64,000 nt of DNA from CAVQNQ01 sp963714205 (GTDB taxonomy: Bacteria > Acidobacteriota > Terriglobia > Bryobacterales > Bryobacteraceae): positions 620,001-684,000 of the forward strand of contig CAVQNQ010000004.1 of NCBI GenBank assembly GCA_963714205.1, read 5' to 3'. A program made the position numbers and the translations under genes. Each line of letters opens with the position of its first letter. The first letter of the stretch is position 1. This document shows, in pieces, positions 17,223 to 26,316 of the stretch. Under the pieces are notes generated by a model. The model saw only the letters and a list, made by a program, of their open reading frames with translations. It was not told the origin of the DNA and searched no databases.

Positions 17223-17837
17223 TCAGGGCTGGGATTTCCGAATGGCGTCCGCCAGCTCCGCTGCATGCTCGCGCGCGGTGTGCATGTAGATCTCGTTCTT
17301 CGCGATCCGGTCCAGCACCGGTAGAAACTGCTCCGGCGCCACCACACGCTTGTTCTCGATCGAATACTGCAGCAGCAGGACCGCCTTGACGACCCCCAGG
17401 TGATCGTACTTGGCGCAGCGCTCAAGCTCGATGCGCCGCTCGGCCGATTCCACCATGCGTTCGAACCAGTCCAGCAGCAGGCGCGCCGCCGGATCTTCCG
17501 AATAGTTAAACTTGATCTCGCTGGTCTTGCCCTCGTCCTCGTAGCGGAAGGTCTTGGCACCCGTGAAGGCCACCTTGGCGGGAGATTCCAGGGGACGCTT
17601 GAAGTAGTCCAGCTTTTCAACCAGCCCGAATACCTCCCGCGTCTCGGCTTCCGTCAGGCGGTACGTGAGGGGCTGGTCGTCGTCCGCGGCTTCCCGGTAC
17701 TCGACGTTTCCATCCTTGTCCATGCCGATCTGCGAATAGGCCGGAACGCTTCCCGGAAAAGACTTGGACATGAACAACCGCGGCCCGTCACCCGCCCAGA
17801 CCACGCTTGCCAGCAGCAATCCCAGCAGCCACTTCAT
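17223..17837 (-). CDS. Secreted protein of unknown function downstream of ruvC
   Basis: Exported protein of 204 aa with signal peptide MKWLLGLLLASVVWA. The mature part begins with a possible beta segment (GPRLFMSKSFPGSVPAYSQI), followed by charged helices and a Glu/Arg-rich middle (LLLDWFERMVESAERRIELE). I recall similar predicted secreted proteins only from Acidobacteria and know of no function. Its ATG overlaps the ruvC stop by four bases, so it is translationally coupled to ruvC. An exported protein coupled to a cytoplasmic resolvase is an odd pairing and is probably about expression level rather than shared function. Confidence 0.78.
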   Translation of the reverse strand: MKWLLGLLLASVVWAGDGPRLFMSKSFPGSVPAYSQIGMDKDGNVEYREAADDDQPLTYRLTEAETREVFGLVEKLDYFKRPLESPAKVAFTGAKTFRYEDEGKTSEIKFNYSEDPAARLLLDWFERMVESAERRIELERCAKYDHLGVVKAVLLLQYSIENKRVVAPEQFLPVLDRIAKNEIYMHTAREHAAELADAIRKSQP

Positions 17838-18334
17838 ACTTCAACTGCCAGTTTACGCCGGGTGGCTTCATGCGTGGCATGGCAGATCGCCACGGCCAGT
17901 GCGTCGCACGCATCCTCGGACCGCACGTCCCCGGCGGCCAGCCCCAGCAGCGAGTGCACCATCGTCTGCACCTGCCCTTTTTCGGCCCGGCCGTACCCCA
18001 CCACGCTCATCTTGATCTCCAGAGGCGAGTACTCCGCTACCTCCAGGCCCGCTTCCGCCGCAGCCACGAGCGCCACACCCCGAGCCTGCGCCAGCTTCAA
18101 GGCCGATTTCACATTTGCCGCCGAGAAGACCTCCTCCACGGCCGTCAGATCCGGCGCGTGCTCCGATATCAGCTTCCTCAACCCCACTGCGATCTCCAGC
18201 AGCCTCCGTTCGAAGGGCTGCCGGACATCGGTGGCAATCACTCCGGCGGCGATCATGCGATGTTCCACGCCATCGCTCTCGATGATCCCGTAACCGGTGC
18301 GCACGGAGCCGCAATCGATGCCCAGGACCCGCAC
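17834..18334 (-). CDS. ruvC: Crossover junction endodeoxyribonuclease RuvC
   Basis: Holliday junction resolvase of 166 aa, acting as a dimer with RuvAB to cut four-way junctions. The metal-binding acidic residues are all present: Asp7 (GIDCGS), Glu67 (AVEEVF), Asp141 and Asp144 (EDACDALAVA). Length is standard. It lies directly downstream of yebC with a 1-base gap, a common bacterial arrangement, but ruvA and ruvB do not follow; instead a secreted unknown is coupled to its stop codon. RuvAB must be elsewhere. Confidence 0.96.
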   Translation of the reverse strand: MRVLGIDCGSVRTGYGIIESDGVEHRMIAAGVIATDVRQPFERRLLEIAVGLRKLISEHAPDLTAVEEVFSAANVKSALKLAQARGVALVAAAEAGLEVAEYSPLEIKMSVVGYGRAEKGQVQTMVHSLLGLAAGDVRSEDACDALAVAICHATHEATRRKLAVEV

Positions 18335-18335
18335 C

Positions 18336-19082
18336 TTACTGCGCCAGCGCCTCCAGCTCCTTCTCGTCGATATCGAAGTTGGAGAAGACCACCTGCACGT
18401 CTTCGTGCTCTTCGAGCGCCTCGCTCAGCCGCAGCATGGCGCTGGCGCTCTTGCCTTCCAGCCGGATCAGGTTCTTGGGCACCATCGCGATGCTGGCATC
18501 GGCCGGTTGGAGGTGGGCCGCTTCGAGCGCCTTGAGCATGGAGTAGTGAACTTCCGGCGCCGAGAGCACTTCCCAGCGTTCGCCGTCGTTGCGCAGGTCG
18601 TCGCCGCCCGCTTCGAGCAGGATGTTCATCAGGTCGTCTTCGGAGATCTTGTCGGCTGGGATGAAGATCTGGCTCTTGCGTTCGAACATCCATGCCACCG
18701 CGCCCTGCTCGGCCATGTTTCCGCCGTTCTTCGAAAACGCGTGGCGGAGCTCGCTGACCGTGCGGTTGCGGTTGTCGGTGGCGACGTTGACCAGAACGGC
18801 CGCGCCTCCCGGACCGTAGCCTTCGAACATCACTTCTTCGATCTGCCCGCCCTCCAGTTCGCCGGTTCCGCGCATGATGGCTTTCTTGATGTTGTCGGCA
18901 GGCATGCTGACGGCCTTGGCCGCCAGGATGGCGGTGCGCAGCCGCGGATTCGCGTCCGGATCGCCGCCGCTACGGGCGGCGATCGAAATCTCCTTGATGA
19001 TGCGCGTGAATGTTTTCCCGCGCTTCGCGTCCAGGGCTGCCTTCTTGTGCTTGATGGTAGCCCATTTGGAATGGCCAGACAT
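18336..19082 (-). CDS. yebC: YebC/PmpR family protein (translation/transcription factor)
   Basis: YebC family protein of 248 aa with the canonical start MSGHSKWATIKHKKAALDAK. It contains the conserved GYGPGGAAVLV motif around residue 90 and the glycine-containing C-terminal domains. Family members have been described as DNA-binding regulators (PmpR) and, more recently, as factors that relieve ribosome stalling at proline-rich stretches. It is the first gene of a minus-strand run yebC-ruvC-secreted protein(-hydrolase). The promoter must lie in the 139 bases before the divergent acetyltransferase gene; no strong hexamers were found. Confidence 0.95.
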   Translation of the reverse strand: MSGHSKWATIKHKKAALDAKRGKTFTRIIKEISIAARSGGDPDANPRLRTAILAAKAVSMPADNIKKAIMRGTGELEGGQIEEVMFEGYGPGGAAVLVNVATDNRNRTVSELRHAFSKNGGNMAEQGAVAWMFERKSQIFIPADKISEDDLMNILLEAGGDDLRNDGERWEVLSAPEVHYSMLKALEAAHLQPADASIAMVPKNLIRLEGKSASAMLRLSEALEEHEDVQVVFSNFDIDEKELEALAQ

Positions 19083-19221
19083 GTGAACCTCGCAGGTAGG
19101 CCCGGCCTCCCGCGGCCGAGTGACAATGTTATGAATTCAACGTATTGAGGATAGCAGAATCAGGATTTTGCGTAAAGCCGCAATCGCCCGAACGCGCGTC
19201 TCAAGCTGCGATACTGTCAGT

Positions 19222-19998
19222 GTGAACTTCGAGGTGGTGGCCGGCAATCTGCGCGAATCCTTTCGCGCCATCGCCGCCAGCCGGGGGCCCGGCGAAGTTC
19301 GCGAGCTGCGCGGCGTCTCCATCGCCGCCGCCGGGGTGGTTTTCCAGATGTTCAACAGCGCCTTCCTCTCGGCGCCCGTCTCGACCGAAGCCGAACTGGC
19401 CCAGCGCATCTTTCTCCCCACCCTGCACTTCGATACGCGCGGCCTCGAGTGGTCCTATTGGGTCTGCGAGGATTGGATCGCTCCCGGACCGCGCAAACGC
19501 GCCCGCCGGCTTTTCGAGAAGCACGGGCTGCGCCATTCGGTGGACCTTCCCGGCATGGTGGCCGAGCGCATCGCCCCGCCCGTGAAGCCCCTGCCCGCGC
19601 TAGAGGTCTGCCGCGTCCGCAACGGCGCCACTCGCGAGGCCTTCTGCGCCATCGGGTCGTTCTGCTTCCACGTGCCTCCCGCCTGGTTTAACGAGGTCTT
19701 CGACAGCCCTTCGGTCTGGGAGCGTTTCGCCGCCTATGTGGGATATGCCGACGGCGAGCCGGTTTCCACCGCCGCCATCGTCGTGGGAGCCGGCGCCCTG
19801 GGAGTTTACAACGTCGCTACGATGCCCGAGCACCAGTACCGCGGCTACGGGGAAGCCGTCATGCGCCACGCGCTGGCCGATGCCCGCGAGCGGCACGGCA
19901 TCGAGCGGACCGTTCTGCAATCGACGCCCGCCGGTTATCGCCTCTACCAGCGCATGGGCTACCAGACCGTAACCACGATCTCGGTCTACTCGGTGTAA
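19222..19998 (+). CDS. GNAT family N-acetyltransferase
   Basis: GNAT fold acetyltransferase of 258 aa from the chosen GTG. The acetyl-CoA binding region is in the C-terminal half: YNVATMPEHQYRGYGEAVMR (with the Q/R-x-x-G-x-G/A-type loop) followed by STPAGYRLYQRMGYQ, typical of the superfamily's end. The N-terminal half (about 1-130) is less conserved and probably a degenerate GNAT-like or substrate-binding domain. The frame is open back to an ATG at 19168, but the region before GTG 19222 has no protein-like character. Substrate unknown. Divergent from yebC. Confidence 0.8.
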   Translation: MNFEVVAGNLRESFRAIAASRGPGEVRELRGVSIAAAGVVFQMFNSAFLSAPVSTEAELAQRIFLPTLHFDTRGLEWSYWVCEDWIAPGPRKRARRLFEKHGLRHSVDLPGMVAERIAPPVKPLPALEVCRVRNGATREAFCAIGSFCFHVPPAWFNEVFDSPSVWERFAAYVGYADGEPVSTAAIVVGAGALGVYNVATMPEHQYRGYGEAVMRHALADARERHGIERTVLQSTPAGYRLYQRMGYQTVTTISVYSV

Positions 19999-20006
19999 TC
20001 ACCCAC

Positions 20007-20531
20007 TTATGTAGAGATCCCAAATGCGAGCGGATATCTGACTCTGCCGCGAATCCCGTCCAATGCGCCCGGGCTGAGCTCCAGCGCCATGAAGGCCTCG
20101 GGACGAAACGGGCTTTCGAGAGAGCGCGCCGTTTCAGGGGAAAACCCGAAGCGCGGGTAATAATCGGGGTGGCCGAGAACAATGACGATCCGTGCGCCCT
20201 GCTGCCGTAAGAGATCCAGGCCATGCCGCACCAGCAGCCCGCCGATGCCCCGGCGCTGATACTCCGGCAACACAGCCATTGGGGCTAATGCCACCGCCGG
20301 GATCGAGCCGCCCGCTGTTTCAATCGACATCCGGCTGAACAAAGCATGGCCGACGATCCGCTTGTCCAGTTCTGCGACCAACGATAGGAGCACGGCCCCT
20401 TCACTCCGCAGGTTATCGACCAGGTCGGCTTCATCCGGGCGGACAAAGGCGGCTTCATTGATGGAGTGGACCAACGGCCGCTCGTCCGCGGCTTCGCACC
20501 GGACGTTCAGGCGCACGGCAGGCCATCGCAC
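20007..20531 (-). CDS. GNAT family N-acetyltransferase, YhbS-like
   Basis: Single-domain GNAT acetyltransferase of up to 174 aa. The CoA-binding motif is LAPMAVLPEYQRRGIGGLLV, followed by VLGHPDYYPRFGF, which is characteristic of the YhbS-like subgroup. The GTG at 20531 overlaps the 3' end of hutH by 25 bases; GTG codons at 20516 and 20504 are possible later starts. It is the last gene of the purQ-purL-purF-hutH run and ends 8 bases from the convergent acetyltransferase. The acceptor (small amine or protein N-terminus) cannot be told from sequence. Confidence 0.83.
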   Translation of the reverse strand: MRWPAVRLNVRCEAADERPLVHSINEAAFVRPDEADLVDNLRSEGAVLLSLVAELDKRIVGHALFSRMSIETAGGSIPAVALAPMAVLPEYQRRGIGGLLVRHGLDLLRQQGARIVIVLGHPDYYPRFGFSPETARSLESPFRPEAFMALELSPGALDGIRGRVRYPLAFGIST

Positions 20532-22021
20532 GCCAGCGTCCCCGAAGCGATCAGCCCATCGAGCGCCGCGATATCGCGATAGTAAGCCCGGTCGCCCTCG
20601 AGAGGCGCCGATACCTCCCGGATACGTGCCCGCGCGGCTTCCAGCACAGGGCTGGAGCGCAGGGGCGCGAGCAGGTCCAGGGCGCGCGCCGCCGTCAACG
20701 CCTCGATCGCCAGCACCGTGCGGACATTCCGCACCACCCGCTGCAGCTTCACCGCCGAGGTCATCCCCATGCTGACGAAGTCCTCTTTGTTGCCGCTGGT
20801 GGTAATCGATCCGGTGGAAGCCGGATGCGCCAGGACGCGGTTTTCCGCCACCAGGCTGGCCGCCGTCACCTGCGCCATCATCAGTCCGGACTCGAGGCCC
20901 GCGTGCTCCGCCAGAAACGGCGTCAGGTTCTCGTTCAGCGCCGGGTTCACCAGGCGGTCAATGCGCCGCTCCGAGATACCCGCCAGCGCCGCCAGCGCCA
21001 CCGCCAGGAAATCGAGCTGCAAAGCCAGCGGCTCGCCATGGAAATTGCCGCCGGAGAAGATCTCCTCGCCCAGCACCAGCGGGTTGTCGGTGGCCGAATT
21101 CAGCTCGATGGAGAAGACTCTGCGCGCCTCCGCCAGCGCATCCCGCACCGCCCCGTGGACCTGCGGCACGCAGCGCAGCGAATAGGCATCCTGCACCCGC
21201 CGGCAGGCGGCATGCGAGGCGCGGATCTCGCTACCCTCCAGCAGCCGCCGCAGCCGCGCTGCGCTCGTCACCTGTCCCGGATGCGGGCGGGCGGCGTGGA
21301 TGCGCTCCTCGAAGGCTCGTGGCGTGCCACGCTGCGCGTCCACGGTCATCGCGCAGAGCACGTCGGCGGTATCGGCCAGCACCTGGGCCGCCTCCAGTTC
21401 CAGGCACCCGATCGCCAGCATGGCCTGCGTCCCGTTGATGAGGGAGATGCCTTCCTTGGGATGCAGCTCGATGGCTCCGATTCCGGCGCGCCGCAGCGCT
21501 TCGCGGCCCTCCATCACGGTGCCATCGAACTCCGCCTCGCCTTCGCCGATCAGCACCAGCGCCATGTGCGCCAGCGGGGCCAGGTCCCCGGACGCGCCTA
21601 CGCTGCCCTGGGAAGGCACCACCGGTGTTACGCCGCTATTCAGCAGCTCGCACAGCTTCCGGGCCACCACCGGCCGGATGCCCGAAAGCCCTTTCGCCAG
21701 CACGTTGGCGCGGATGAGCATCATGGCGCGCACCGCCTCGCGCGCCAGCGGCTCTCCCACGCCCGCCGCATGCGAGCGGATCACATTGCGCTGCAGCCGG
21801 TCGAGATCCTCGCGCGGAATGCGCACATCGGCGAGCAGCCCCACCCCCGTATTGACCGCGTAGATCGGTTCCTCGCCCGCCGCCAGGCGTTCGATGAGCG
21901 CGCGCGACACGTTCATTTTCTCGGCCGCGCTATCCGCCAGTTCCACGTGCGCGCCCAAGGCGGCCACGCGCCGCACCTCGGAGATGCTCAGGCTCTCGCC
22001 ATCCAGATGAACCGTTGTCAT
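20507..22021 (-). CDS. hutH: Histidine ammonia-lyase
   Basis: Histidine ammonia-lyase (EC 4.3.1.3) of 504 aa, converting L-histidine to urocanate and ammonia. The MIO prosthetic group forms from Ala143-Ser144-Gly145 in GSVGASGDLAPLAHM; catalytic Tyr54 (IYAVNTG) and His84 (SHAAGVGEPL) are present. The Ser-His pair favours histidine over phenylalanine or tyrosine. Length is usual for HAL. Its ATG overlaps the purF stop by four bases. No hutU, hutI or hutG is adjacent, so the rest of the histidine degradation pathway, if present, is elsewhere; location behind purine genes is unusual. Confidence 0.93.
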   Translation of the reverse strand: MTTVHLDGESLSISEVRRVAALGAHVELADSAAEKMNVSRALIERLAAGEEPIYAVNTGVGLLADVRIPREDLDRLQRNVIRSHAAGVGEPLAREAVRAMMLIRANVLAKGLSGIRPVVARKLCELLNSGVTPVVPSQGSVGASGDLAPLAHMALVLIGEGEAEFDGTVMEGREALRRAGIGAIELHPKEGISLINGTQAMLAIGCLELEAAQVLADTADVLCAMTVDAQRGTPRAFEERIHAARPHPGQVTSAARLRRLLEGSEIRASHAACRRVQDAYSLRCVPQVHGAVRDALAEARRVFSIELNSATDNPLVLGEEIFSGGNFHGEPLALQLDFLAVALAALAGISERRIDRLVNPALNENLTPFLAEHAGLESGLMMAQVTAASLVAENRVLAHPASTGSITTSGNKEDFVSMGMTSAVKLQRVVRNVRTVLAIEALTAARALDLLAPLRSSPVLEAARARIREVSAPLEGDRAYYRDIAALDGLIASGTLACDGLPCA

Positions 22022-23439
22022 CCTCGCCGCCGCGATTGCCGGGCCGCCACCAGTTCCTCGATATTCACCAGCTCCGTGGGATAGTCGCCCGTATAGCAGG
22101 CGTAGCAGTACTCCTGGTTTTCGTCCGCCACCGCTTGCCGCAACGCCGCAACCGAGAGGTACCCCACCGAATCGGCCTCCAGGAAGCGCCGGATCTCATC
22201 CACCGAGTGGTTCGAAGCGATCAGCTCGCTGCGCGTGGGCGTGTCCACGCCGTAGAAACACGGCGACACCGTGGGAGGGCAGGAGATGCGCACATGAACC
22301 TCGCGCGCACCGGCCTGCCGCACCATGCGCACGATCTTGCGGCTGGTGGTGCCCCGCACGATGGAATCGTCCACCAGCACCACGCGCTGCCCTTCCAGAA
22401 GGTAGCGCACCGGGTTGAGCTTCAGCTTGACACCGAAATCGCGAATGGCCTGCGACGGCTCGATAAACGTCCGCCCCACGTAATGGTTGCGGATCAGCCC
22501 GTGCCGGAACGGCAGCCCCGATTCGCTGGCGTAGCCGATGGCCGCCGCGACGCCCGAATCCGGCACCGGCACCACCAGGTCCGCATCGGCGGGGCACTCG
22601 CGCGCCAGCAGCCGGCCCAGCTCCTCGCGCGATTGCTCCACCGGGCGCCCGAACACGATCGAATCCGGCCGCGAGAAATACACGTGCTCGAAGACGCACT
22701 GCGCCCGCGGCCGCTCCGGCGCCCAGCGCTCGCGCGTGACTCCCTCCGGGCCCACCACCACCATCTCGCCCGGCTCGACCTCGTTCAGGTACACCGCGCC
22801 GATCAGGTCGAACGCGCACGTCTCGGAAGCGAACGCGTAAAATTTGCGGCCCCCGGAAATTTCCATTTCGCCCATCACCAGCGGGCGGAAGCCGTGCGGG
22901 TCGCGGGCCACGATGATGCGGTCCTCCGCCAGAAACACCAGCGAGAAGGCCCCTTCGATATGCAGGAGCGCCTCGCGCAGCGCCCCGCTGAGGGTGCGTT
23001 CTTTCGATTGCGCCACCAGGTGCAGCACGATCTCGGTGTCGCTGGAGGCTTGAAATACCGCCCCGTGGCGTCCCAGGTCCGCCCGCAGCTCGGCCGTGTT
23101 GGTGATGTTGCCGTTGTGCGCCACCGCCAGGCGCCCCTTGTTGCAGGCCACCGAAAAGGGCTGCGCGTTGAGCATGGTGGTGTCGCCGGCCGTCGAGTAG
23201 CGCGTATGCCCGATAGCCAGTTCGCCCGGCAGGGTCGCCAGCACCGCGCTGGTGAAGATGTCGGCCACGTGCCCCATGGCTTTGTGGCAGTAGGTCTGCC
23301 CGCGCGACGACGTGCAGATGCCCGCGCTTTCCTGCCCGCGATGCTGCAGCGCGTAGAGGCCCAGGTACGCCAGCTTGGACGCCTCGGGATGGCCGTAGAT
23401 GGCCACCACCCCGCACTCTTCGTGGAATTTATCGGACAT
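22018..23439 (-). CDS. purF: Amidophosphoribosyltransferase PurF (Fe-S type)
   Basis: First committed enzyme of purine synthesis: PRPP plus glutamine to phosphoribosylamine. The start chosen at ATG 23439 (MSDKFHEECGVV) places the N-terminal nucleophile at Cys9 after an 8-residue propeptide, as in the Bacillus-type enzyme; a TTG three codons upstream is less likely. The glutaminase domain (LGLYALQHRGQES; HNGNITN) and phosphoribosyltransferase motif (VVLVDDSIVRGTT) are intact. Late cysteines (EYCYACYTG) match the [4Fe-4S] ligands of the oxygen-sensitive class. Its start overlaps the purL stop by 11 bases and its stop overlaps hutH by four. Confidence 0.96.
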   Translation of the reverse strand: MSDKFHEECGVVAIYGHPEASKLAYLGLYALQHRGQESAGICTSSRGQTYCHKAMGHVADIFTSAVLATLPGELAIGHTRYSTAGDTTMLNAQPFSVACNKGRLAVAHNGNITNTAELRADLGRHGAVFQASSDTEIVLHLVAQSKERTLSGALREALLHIEGAFSLVFLAEDRIIVARDPHGFRPLVMGEMEISGGRKFYAFASETCAFDLIGAVYLNEVEPGEMVVVGPEGVTRERWAPERPRAQCVFEHVYFSRPDSIVFGRPVEQSREELGRLLARECPADADLVVPVPDSGVAAAIGYASESGLPFRHGLIRNHYVGRTFIEPSQAIRDFGVKLKLNPVRYLLEGQRVVLVDDSIVRGTTSRKIVRMVRQAGAREVHVRISCPPTVSPCFYGVDTPTRSELIASNHSVDEIRRFLEADSVGYLSVAALRQAVADENQEYCYACYTGDYPTELVNIEELVAARQSRRRG

Positions 23440-25651
23440 GCGATTCAAGCGCCCGCTCGTATGCGGCCCTGAGGGCCCCGATTTCCCAACAGCCCAGCGT
23501 CACCCCCCGCTGCCGGATCTCCAGCTCCTTCTCGATTGTAACTCCCACCACGGGGGCCTCGACTCCGAATTTCTCCGCGATCGCCGCCACCCGCTTGGGA
23601 TGTGCCGTCGAGATCAGAATCCGCGAGGCTCCTTCGTGGAACGCCAATATCTCCGGCCGCAGGTCCGAATCGATATCGATCTGCGCCCCGATCTCCGCCG
23701 GTCCGAACGAGCACTCCGCCAGCGTCACCGCCAGGCCGCCATCGGCCAGGTCGTGCGCCGATTCCGCGAGGCCCTCGGCGACGATGGCGCGCATGGCCTC
23801 GTGTACCTTCTTCTCGCGCTCCATATCCAGTTCCGGAGGCAATCCCCAGAGCTGCTTGACGATCTCCTTGGCATACTCGGTGCCGCCGAATCGAATCTCA
23901 TCGCACCCGCCCACGCCGCCCAGCAGCACCACCGCGCGGCCGGCATTGCGGAAGGGAATCGTCACCGGCGGCCCGATCTTCAGCAGGCCCACGATGCCCA
24001 GCACGGGAGTCGGAAAGATGCCCTCGCCCAGGGTTTCGTTATACAGGCTCACGTTGCCGCCCGTGATGGGCGTCTCGAAGTGCCGGCAGGCTTCCGCCAT
24101 GCCCTCGATGGCCTCCACGAGCTGCGCCATGATCTCCGGCCGCTCCGGGTTCCCGAAGTTCAGGCAATTGGTGGCCGCCACCGGCAGCGCGCCCACGGTT
24201 GCCAGGTTGCGGCAGCATTCCGCAACCGCCAGCCGCGCGCCTTCCCGCGGCGAAAGATAGCTGTAGCGCCCGTTGCCGTCGGTCGCCATCGCCACCGACG
24301 TGCCGGTCTCCTTGATGCGCAGAATGGCCGCGTCCGCTCCCGGTCCGGCCAGCGTGTTGGTGCGCACCTGGTAATCGTACTGCTCCCAGATCCATCGCTT
24401 CGAGCAGATATCCGGGGCCGCCAGCAGCGCGGGCAGCGCCTCTTGCACGCTCACTTCCGGCAGCGCCGGCGCCTCCATCGGCGCACGTCGCAGCGGCGTC
24501 GTATGCGGACGGTCATAGAGCGGAGCCTCGTCGGCCAGTTCGCGGTTGGGAATTTCGGCTACAACCTCGCCATGGTGCCGCACACGCAGCTTGCCATCGC
24601 CCGTCACCACCCCGATCTCGCTGGCCTCCAGGCCCCACTTGCGGAATATGGCGTAGACTTCGTCTTCGCGCCCTTTCTCGGCCACCAGCAGCATGCGCTC
24701 CTGCGATTCCGAGAGCATGATCTCATAGGGCGTCATGCCCGTGGCGCGTTGCGGCACCTTATCCAGCTCGATCTCGATCCCCACTCCACCGCGGCTGCCC
24801 ATCTCGCACGTCGAGCACGTCAGCCCCGCCGCGCCCATATCCTGAATGCCCACGATCGCGCCCGTCTGCATGGCCTCCAGGCACGCTTCCAGCAGCAGCT
24901 TTTCCATGAAGGGATCGCCCACCTGCACGTTGGGCCGCTTCTGCTTGGATTCCTCGGTGAACTCGGCCGAGGCCATCGACGCCCCGTGGATGCCATCCCG
25001 CCCCGTGCGCGCGCCCACGTAAATCACCGGGTTGCCCAGGCCCGAAGCCTTGGCGTAGAAGATATCTTCTTTGCGGCACACCCCCAGCGCCAGCACGTTC
25101 ACCAGCGGGTTGCCGTCGTAGCACGGCTCGAAGAGGCACTCGCCGCCCACCGTGGGCACGCCGAAGCAGTTCCCGTAGTGCGCGATTCCCGCCACCACGC
25201 CGGCCAGGATGCGCCGGTTGCGCGGCCCGGTTTCGGGATCGTCGAGGCGCCCGAAGCGCAGCGAATCGAGCACCGCGATGGGCCGCGCGCCCATGGTGAA
25301 GATGTCCCTGAGGATGCCGCCCGACCCTGTGGCCGCGCCCTGAAACGGCTCGATGAAGCTCGGATGGTTGTGCGATTCGATCTTGAACGCGATCACGTAG
25401 CCATCGCCGATATCGACGATCCCGGCGTTCTCGCCCGGCCCCTGCACCACCCGCGGGCCTCGCGTGGGCAGCTTCTTCAGATGCAGCCGCGAGCTCTTGT
25501 AGGAGCAATGCTCACTCCACATCACGCTGAAGATCCCCAGCTCCGTATAGCTCGGCTCGCGCCCCAAGATTTCGACGATCTTGGCGTATTCCGCCGGCGT
25601 CAACTGGTGCTGCGCGATCAGCTCCGGTGTCATCGCAATTTCCGTGGTCAT
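23429..25651 (-). CDS. purL: Phosphoribosylformylglycinamidine synthase subunit PurL (small type)
   Basis: Small-type PurL of 740 aa, the ATP-dependent synthetase that makes FGAM from FGAR with ammonia supplied by PurQ; the complex also needs PurS. The AIRS-like fold is present twice: N-terminal region with WSEHCSYK and FKIESHNHPS (active His), GAATGSGGILRD, and later ATDGNGRYSYL and CLNFGNPERPE. Length and lack of a fused glutaminase agree with the PurSQL system. The ATG overlaps the purQ stop by four bases. PurS is not found next to purQ. Confidence 0.97.
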   Translation of the reverse strand: MTTEIAMTPELIAQHQLTPAEYAKIVEILGREPSYTELGIFSVMWSEHCSYKSSRLHLKKLPTRGPRVVQGPGENAGIVDIGDGYVIAFKIESHNHPSFIEPFQGAATGSGGILRDIFTMGARPIAVLDSLRFGRLDDPETGPRNRRILAGVVAGIAHYGNCFGVPTVGGECLFEPCYDGNPLVNVLALGVCRKEDIFYAKASGLGNPVIYVGARTGRDGIHGASMASAEFTEESKQKRPNVQVGDPFMEKLLLEACLEAMQTGAIVGIQDMGAAGLTCSTCEMGSRGGVGIEIELDKVPQRATGMTPYEIMLSESQERMLLVAEKGREDEVYAIFRKWGLEASEIGVVTGDGKLRVRHHGEVVAEIPNRELADEAPLYDRPHTTPLRRAPMEAPALPEVSVQEALPALLAAPDICSKRWIWEQYDYQVRTNTLAGPGADAAILRIKETGTSVAMATDGNGRYSYLSPREGARLAVAECCRNLATVGALPVAATNCLNFGNPERPEIMAQLVEAIEGMAEACRHFETPITGGNVSLYNETLGEGIFPTPVLGIVGLLKIGPPVTIPFRNAGRAVVLLGGVGGCDEIRFGGTEYAKEIVKQLWGLPPELDMEREKKVHEAMRAIVAEGLAESAHDLADGGLAVTLAECSFGPAEIGAQIDIDSDLRPEILAFHEGASRILISTAHPKRVAAIAEKFGVEAPVVGVTIEKELEIRQRGVTLGCWEIGALRAAYERALESHVR

Positions 25652-26316
25652 GCCCGCACCCTCGCGCCGAGCAGCGAGTGGAACACCGTCAGGCCGTCGC
25701 TCGAACCCATCAATGGGTCCGATGCCCGCTCGGGATGCGGCATCATCCCCATCACGTTGCGCTCGCGGCTCAGAATTCCGGCGATGTCGCGCAGCGAGCC
25801 GTTGGGGTTGTCCAGGTACCGGAAGGTCACGCGGTCCTCGGCCTCCAGCTCGTCCAGCGTCTTTTCATCGGCGTAGTAGCAGCCCTCGCCGTGGGCGATG
25901 AACAGGCGCAGCACCTGCCCCACGTGCGCCGCCGATGTGAAGGGTGAATTCGTGGTTTCGGTCCGCAGCCGCACCTCGCGGCAGATGAATTTCAGCCCGC
26001 GATTGCGGATCAGCGCGCCCGGCAGCAGCCCCGCTTCCACCAGGATCTGGAAGCCGTTGCAGATGCCCAGCACCGGCCCTCCCGCGGCCGCGAATTTGCG
26101 CACCGCCGCCATCACCGGCGAGAACTTGGCGATGGCGCCGCACCGCAGGTAGTCGCCGTAGGAGAAGCCGCCCGGCAGAATCACGGCATCGACATCCCCC
26201 AGCGTCGAGGAATCGTGCCAGATGAACTCCGCCTTCTGACCGAGGTTTTCGGAAACCGCGTAGAAGGCGTCGTGATCGCAGTTGCTGCCTGGAAACACAA
26301 TGACGCCGAATTTCAT
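25648..26316 (-). CDS. purQ: Phosphoribosylformylglycinamidine synthase subunit PurQ
   Basis: Glutaminase subunit of FGAM synthase, 222 aa from ATG 26316 (MKFGVIVFPGSNCDHD, the canonical start; a TTG ten codons upstream is rejected). Class-I amidotransferase triad: Cys in LGICNGFQ, His and Glu in MMPHPERA near the C-terminus. It is the first gene of a tightly overlapping run purQ-purL-purF-hutH-GNAT. PurS normally lies just upstream, but the upstream 370 bases hold no PurS-like frame. Confidence 0.96.
   Translation of the reverse strand: MKFGVIVFPGSNCDHDAFYAVSENLGQKAEFIWHDSSTLGDVDAVILPGGFSYGDYLRCGAIAKFSPVMAAVRKFAAAGGPVLGICNGFQILVEAGLLPGALIRNRGLKFICREVRLRTETTNSPFTSAAHVGQVLRLFIAHGEGCYYADEKTLDELEAEDRVTFRYLDNPNGSLRDIAGILSRERNVMGMMPHPERASDPLMGSSDGLTVFHSLLGARVRA

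Noticed and set aside
22015..23472. A 485-codon plus-strand open frame
   Set aside because: Antisense shadow of purF; Arg/His-rich and without motifs.
23399..25876. An 825-codon plus-strand open frame
   Set aside because: Antisense to purL, which has all expected motifs. His/Arg-rich composition is typical of a shadow frame.
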